Source: Sulfitobacter sp. DFL-14 (GTDB lineage Bacteria; Pseudomonadota; Alphaproteobacteria; Rhodobacterales; Rhodobacteraceae). From it: a stretch of DNA of 64,000 nt. The notes below the pieces were generated by a model. The model was not told the origin of the DNA, did not search any database, and saw only the letters and a program-made list of their open reading frames with translations. Numbering within the stretch: the stretch's first letter is position 1; every line of letters begins with the position of its first letter. The stretch lies in contig NZ_QBFD01000022.1 in the NCBI RefSeq assembly GCF_003335585.1, forward strand, positions 131,081 through 195,080. The letters are read 5' to 3'. A program made the position numbers and the translations under genes. Below are positions 62,246 to 64,000 of the stretch, one piece after another.

Positions 62246-62617
62246 TCAGAGCGCCAGGCGCGCGATGGCGAAAACGCCCACCGCCGCCGCGCCGTAGCTG
62301 AGGCAGGTCATCAGGATGATCGCAAGTTTCTGCGCCGTCCCGTGCACGTAATCCTCAATCAATACCTGCACCCCGTCGTTGAAGTGCTTGAAGCCGACAA
62401 CCAGCGTCAGCGCCGCGATGATCGCGGGGCCCGGACGGCTGTAATAGGCCAGGATCTCTTCATAGGTGCCGCCCAGCGCGCACCCGAAGGTAAAGACAAA
62501 AAGCGGGATCAGGATCAGCAGCGCGACGGAGCTGATCTTCATCGCCCAGAAATGGGCGGTCCCGGTTTTGGCGGAGCCGAGGCCGGTGGCGCGTTTGCGG
62601 TCTGTCAGATAAGCCAT
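62246..62617 (-). CDS. sdhD: Succinate dehydrogenase membrane anchor subunit
   Basis: This 123-residue membrane protein begins [20 protein letters not shown] and has three hydrophobic helices (about 22-45, 55-80, 90-120). The first helix segment [18 protein letters not shown] carries the conserved SdhD residues, and [19 protein letters not shown] supplies the heme/quinone region H-x10-D-Y. It starts 11 bases after the sdhC stop. Confidence 0.93.
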   Translation of the reverse strand: MAYLTDRKRATGLGSAKTGTAHFWAMKISSVALLILIPLFVFTFGCALGGTYEEILAYYSRPGPAIIAALTLVVGFKHFNDGVQVLIEDYVHGTAQKLAIILMTCLSYGAAAVGVFAIARLAL

Positions 62618-62627
62618 CAGTCTCTCC

Positions 62628-63011
62628 TTACACGATAATGACGGTCAGCACCGTCAGCAGCACCGCACCGCCGATGCAGGCCCAGCCCAGCTTTTCCGCC
62701 GTGGGCACATCCAGCGCATAGCCGCTGTCCCAGATCAGGTGCCGGATGCCGGCCAGCGTGTGATACCAAAGCCCCAGCACGCTGAAGAACATGATCAGAT
62801 CGCCGAACCAGCTGGTCACGAAACCGTTGACCACGTCGAAATACGCTTCGCTGGTCGCCGCCGCCAGGAACCACCAGACAATCAGCAGCGCCGCGACCAG
62901 CATGGCATTGCCGGTGATGCGCGTCAGGATCGACGTCATGGAGGTCAGTTGCGGGCGGTAGATTGTCAGATGCGGTGACAGCGGGCGGTTGCCCCGGTTT
63001 ACATCGGCCAT
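62628..63011 (-). CDS. sdhC: Succinate dehydrogenase cytochrome b556 subunit
   Basis: This 127-residue subunit begins MADVNRGNRPLSPHLTIYRP, the RPLSPHLxIYRxQ signature of SdhC, then TSMTSILTRITGNAML. Three helices follow; GLWYHTLAGIRHLIWDSGY (about 77-95) contains the heme-binding His. It is the first gene of the sdh cluster, with AAAGGA upstream of the ATG. Confidence 0.95.
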   Translation of the reverse strand: MADVNRGNRPLSPHLTIYRPQLTSMTSILTRITGNAMLVAALLIVWWFLAAATSEAYFDVVNGFVTSWFGDLIMFFSVLGLWYHTLAGIRHLIWDSGYALDVPTAEKLGWACIGGAVLLTVLTVIIV

Positions 63012-63430
63012 AAGTCTGGTCCTTTGATGTGAGTGGCTGTATTTTGGTCCTTGGCTGACCTAGTGATAGCGGTTTTTGCAGGAGTGTCACGAGGGCTGAA
63101 CAGGCTAACACGCGGTTTTATGGGGAAGCTTGGCGGAAAAATGCAGAAATCCGCAAGAATTTTCGTTTTGTGATCACACGGATATTTTGTGTGATCACAG
63201 ACCTGCGACTCACGCGCCCATTTTGACGTCAGACCTGTGCCTGATGTCATGCCGGGTGCATTCCCGCAGGTAATGTCAGCGGATAAAGCCGCCATCGCGA
63301 TGGTGCCGCGCCAGCGCCCCCAGGCGCCCGCCCGGGTGCCAAGCGGTTCCGGCCACAACCAGACCTGCGCTGTGAGACGCGCGAGGGTCCGCTATGCGGG
63401 ACTTCGTTGCCGTTGATCATTGGCAACCAA
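63012..63430. other. Control region of the sdh operon
   Basis: No gene is supported. The minus-strand candidate -10 (TATCAC near 63063) with GTGACA 16 bp upstream may be the sdhC promoter. Two TGTGATCACA palindromes at 63169 and 63190 are described separately. The region from about 63400 leads into the dispersed repeat. Confidence 0.4.
63169..63199. promoter_or_regulatory. Twin TGTGATCACA palindromes upstream of sdhC
   Basis: Identical 10-bp palindromes at 63169-63178 and 63190-63199, so centres are 21 bp apart, two helical turns. They lie about 160-190 bp upstream of the sdhC ATG. The half-site TGTGA resembles GntR/CRP-type operators. Binding by a dimeric regulator at two in-phase sites is plausible; the protein is unknown. 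Confidence 0.5.
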
Positions 63431-63740
63431 AGCCCGGAACAAGCCGAAGGCGCCGGGCCATCGCCTGCCCGCCCCACGGGTAGGCGATTTGGTGAGGCTG
63501 GGTATTCCCTCGTTAGGATTCATCATGGTTGAGAAATAAAGTGGCATGAACATAGGTCGGCATCGCCCACCCCGGGCAGGCGCTGGCCCGGCTTGCGCCT
63601 CATGTCACTCCGGGCTCTTTCCCGCCGTTCGCAGCATTTTTCACGAATGTCCGCTTGGCCCCCGCCCCCTCCTTCGGACATGGCGCCGCGCTCTGGGTCA
63701 GCGAAGTGACGCAAAGGTCGGTTTTGCCTGGCCATGACAC
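63431..63740 (+). repeat. Dispersed intergenic repeat, copy 2
   Basis: Same orientation as 26511-26824 (see that entry for landmarks). The copies diverge most between GGTGAGGC and GGATTCATCATGG and in the middle, where copy 2 reads TCATGTCACTCCGGGCTC in place of a different stretch. No intact coding potential is shared. Confidence 0.65.
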
Positions 63741-63757
63741 CATACGCCCCAAACGCA

Positions 63758-63787
63758 AATGCCCCCGCAGATATCTGCGGGGGCATT
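63758..63787 (-). terminator. Terminator of mdh
   Basis: Perfect 30-bp palindrome AATGCCCCCGCAGAT|ATCTGCGGGGGCATT (63758-63787). On the minus strand it is followed by TTGCGTTTGGGG, a partial T-tract. It lies 45 bp after the mdh stop. Confidence 0.75.
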
Positions 63788-63832
63788 GCACATCATCCTG
63801 CCAGACCAAAGCGGCTGGCGTCTCTCCGCCAA

Positions 63833-64000
63833 TCAGCTCAGGCTGCTGTCGATGCCCTTGCAGGCGTCGACCAGGCCTTTGACCGCCTTGACGGAATTGT
63901 CGAACATCGCCTGTTCGTCCTTGTTCATGGAAATCTCCACAACGCGCTCCACGCCGCCTGCGCCGATCACTGTCGGCACGCCAACATAGAAACCGTCCAG
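63833..64000 (-). CDS. mdh: Malate dehydrogenase, C-terminal part (truncated by window edge)
   Basis: The last 55 codons of mdh read [20 protein letters not shown], then [14 protein letters not shown] and [18 protein letters not shown] before TGA at 63833-63835. The [16 protein letters not shown] segment and the final helix are typical of alphaproteobacterial LDH-like malate dehydrogenases, which oxidise malate to oxaloacetate with NAD. The gene lies upstream of sdhC on the same strand (about 820 bp away), an arrangement expected for a TCA gene group. The start is outside the window. Confidence 0.9.
   Translation of the reverse strand: MDGFYVGVPTVIGAGGVERVVEISMNKDEQAMFDNSVKAVKGLVDACKGIDSSLS

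Noticed and set aside
60235-62301. 688-codon open frame antisense to sdhA
   Set aside because: sdhA is intact and conserved on the minus strand; no ribosome binding site or family motif supports the plus frame.

Overview
This 64 kb window is chromosomal DNA from a GC-rich alphaproteobacterium. It is most likely a member of the Rhodobacterales (Roseobacter/Rhodobacteraceae group). The evidence is a crotonyl-CoA carboxylase/reductase plus ethylmalonyl-CoA mutase pair, an HvrA-type H-NS protein, a LuxI/LuxR system whose upstream region has a TTAA-N7-TTAA (CtrA-type) box, an isobutyryl-CoA/3-hydroxyisobutyrate valine pathway, a TIGR02186-type protein behind a TauE exporter, and an sdhCDAB operon next to mdh. 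I saw no rRNA, tRNA, CRISPR array, prophage or complete insertion sequence. The content is mostly housekeeping, and the unusual material is concentrated in the intergenic DNA.

Layout. 0.1-8.3 kb: a zapA cell-division cluster diverging from transketolase, then an FMN reductase, a DUF808 protein and two GAPDH genes that differ in their coenzyme-selecting residues. 8.3-16.3 kb: coaD, a CBS protein, and a valine catabolism region (LysR regulator, mmsA, Sel1 protein, acyl-CoA dehydrogenase, 3-hydroxyisobutyryl-CoA hydrolase, mmsB). 16.4-27.9 kb: a Lys/Gly-rich secreted protein, uvrA, two MFS transporters, a methyltransferase, lpd, a DUF924 protein and queA. 28-38.8 kb: two inverted copies of a MITE-like element abutting ilvE, a universal stress protein, nfuA-tsaB-rimI, a complete nucleoside-type ABC importer (BMP protein, double ATPase, two permeases) and an EEP nuclease. 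38.9-52.3 kb: TauE-type exporter, SDR, RecD-like helicase, luxI and luxR with a 68-codon companion, ccr, an acyltransferase, ecm, an H-NS protein and deoD. 52.4-54.1 kb: a small AT-richer islet (zinc-ribbon-like protein plus phytanoyl-CoA dioxygenase family protein) bracketed by 110-bp direct repeats that each carry a near-perfect hairpin. 54.2-64 kb: DUF1989 protein, a flavin dehydrogenase, several hypotheticals, the sdh operon (with an FkbM methyltransferase and a small lipoprotein inserted between sdhA and sdhB) and the 3' end of mdh.

How the genes fit together. Valine breakdown through mmsA yields propionyl-CoA. ccr and ecm belong to the ethylmalonyl-CoA pathway for C2 assimilation, which also yields propionyl-CoA and feeds succinate into the SDH/MDH steps. 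Two GAPDHs and transketolase allow separate control of glycolytic and gluconeogenic flux. Candidate operators support a regulated central-carbon theme: paired TTTGCAAA motifs before the second gap, LacI-type half-sites before the first gap, and twin TGTGATCACA palindromes before sdhC. The best candidates for undescribed biology are the repeat-bracketed islet with its covarying hairpin, a 265-bp element built from interleaved inverted repeats, and the MITE/palindrome family that reaches into the 3' end of deoD and the leader of ilvE. Positions of motifs were read by eye; no search or alignment software was used.
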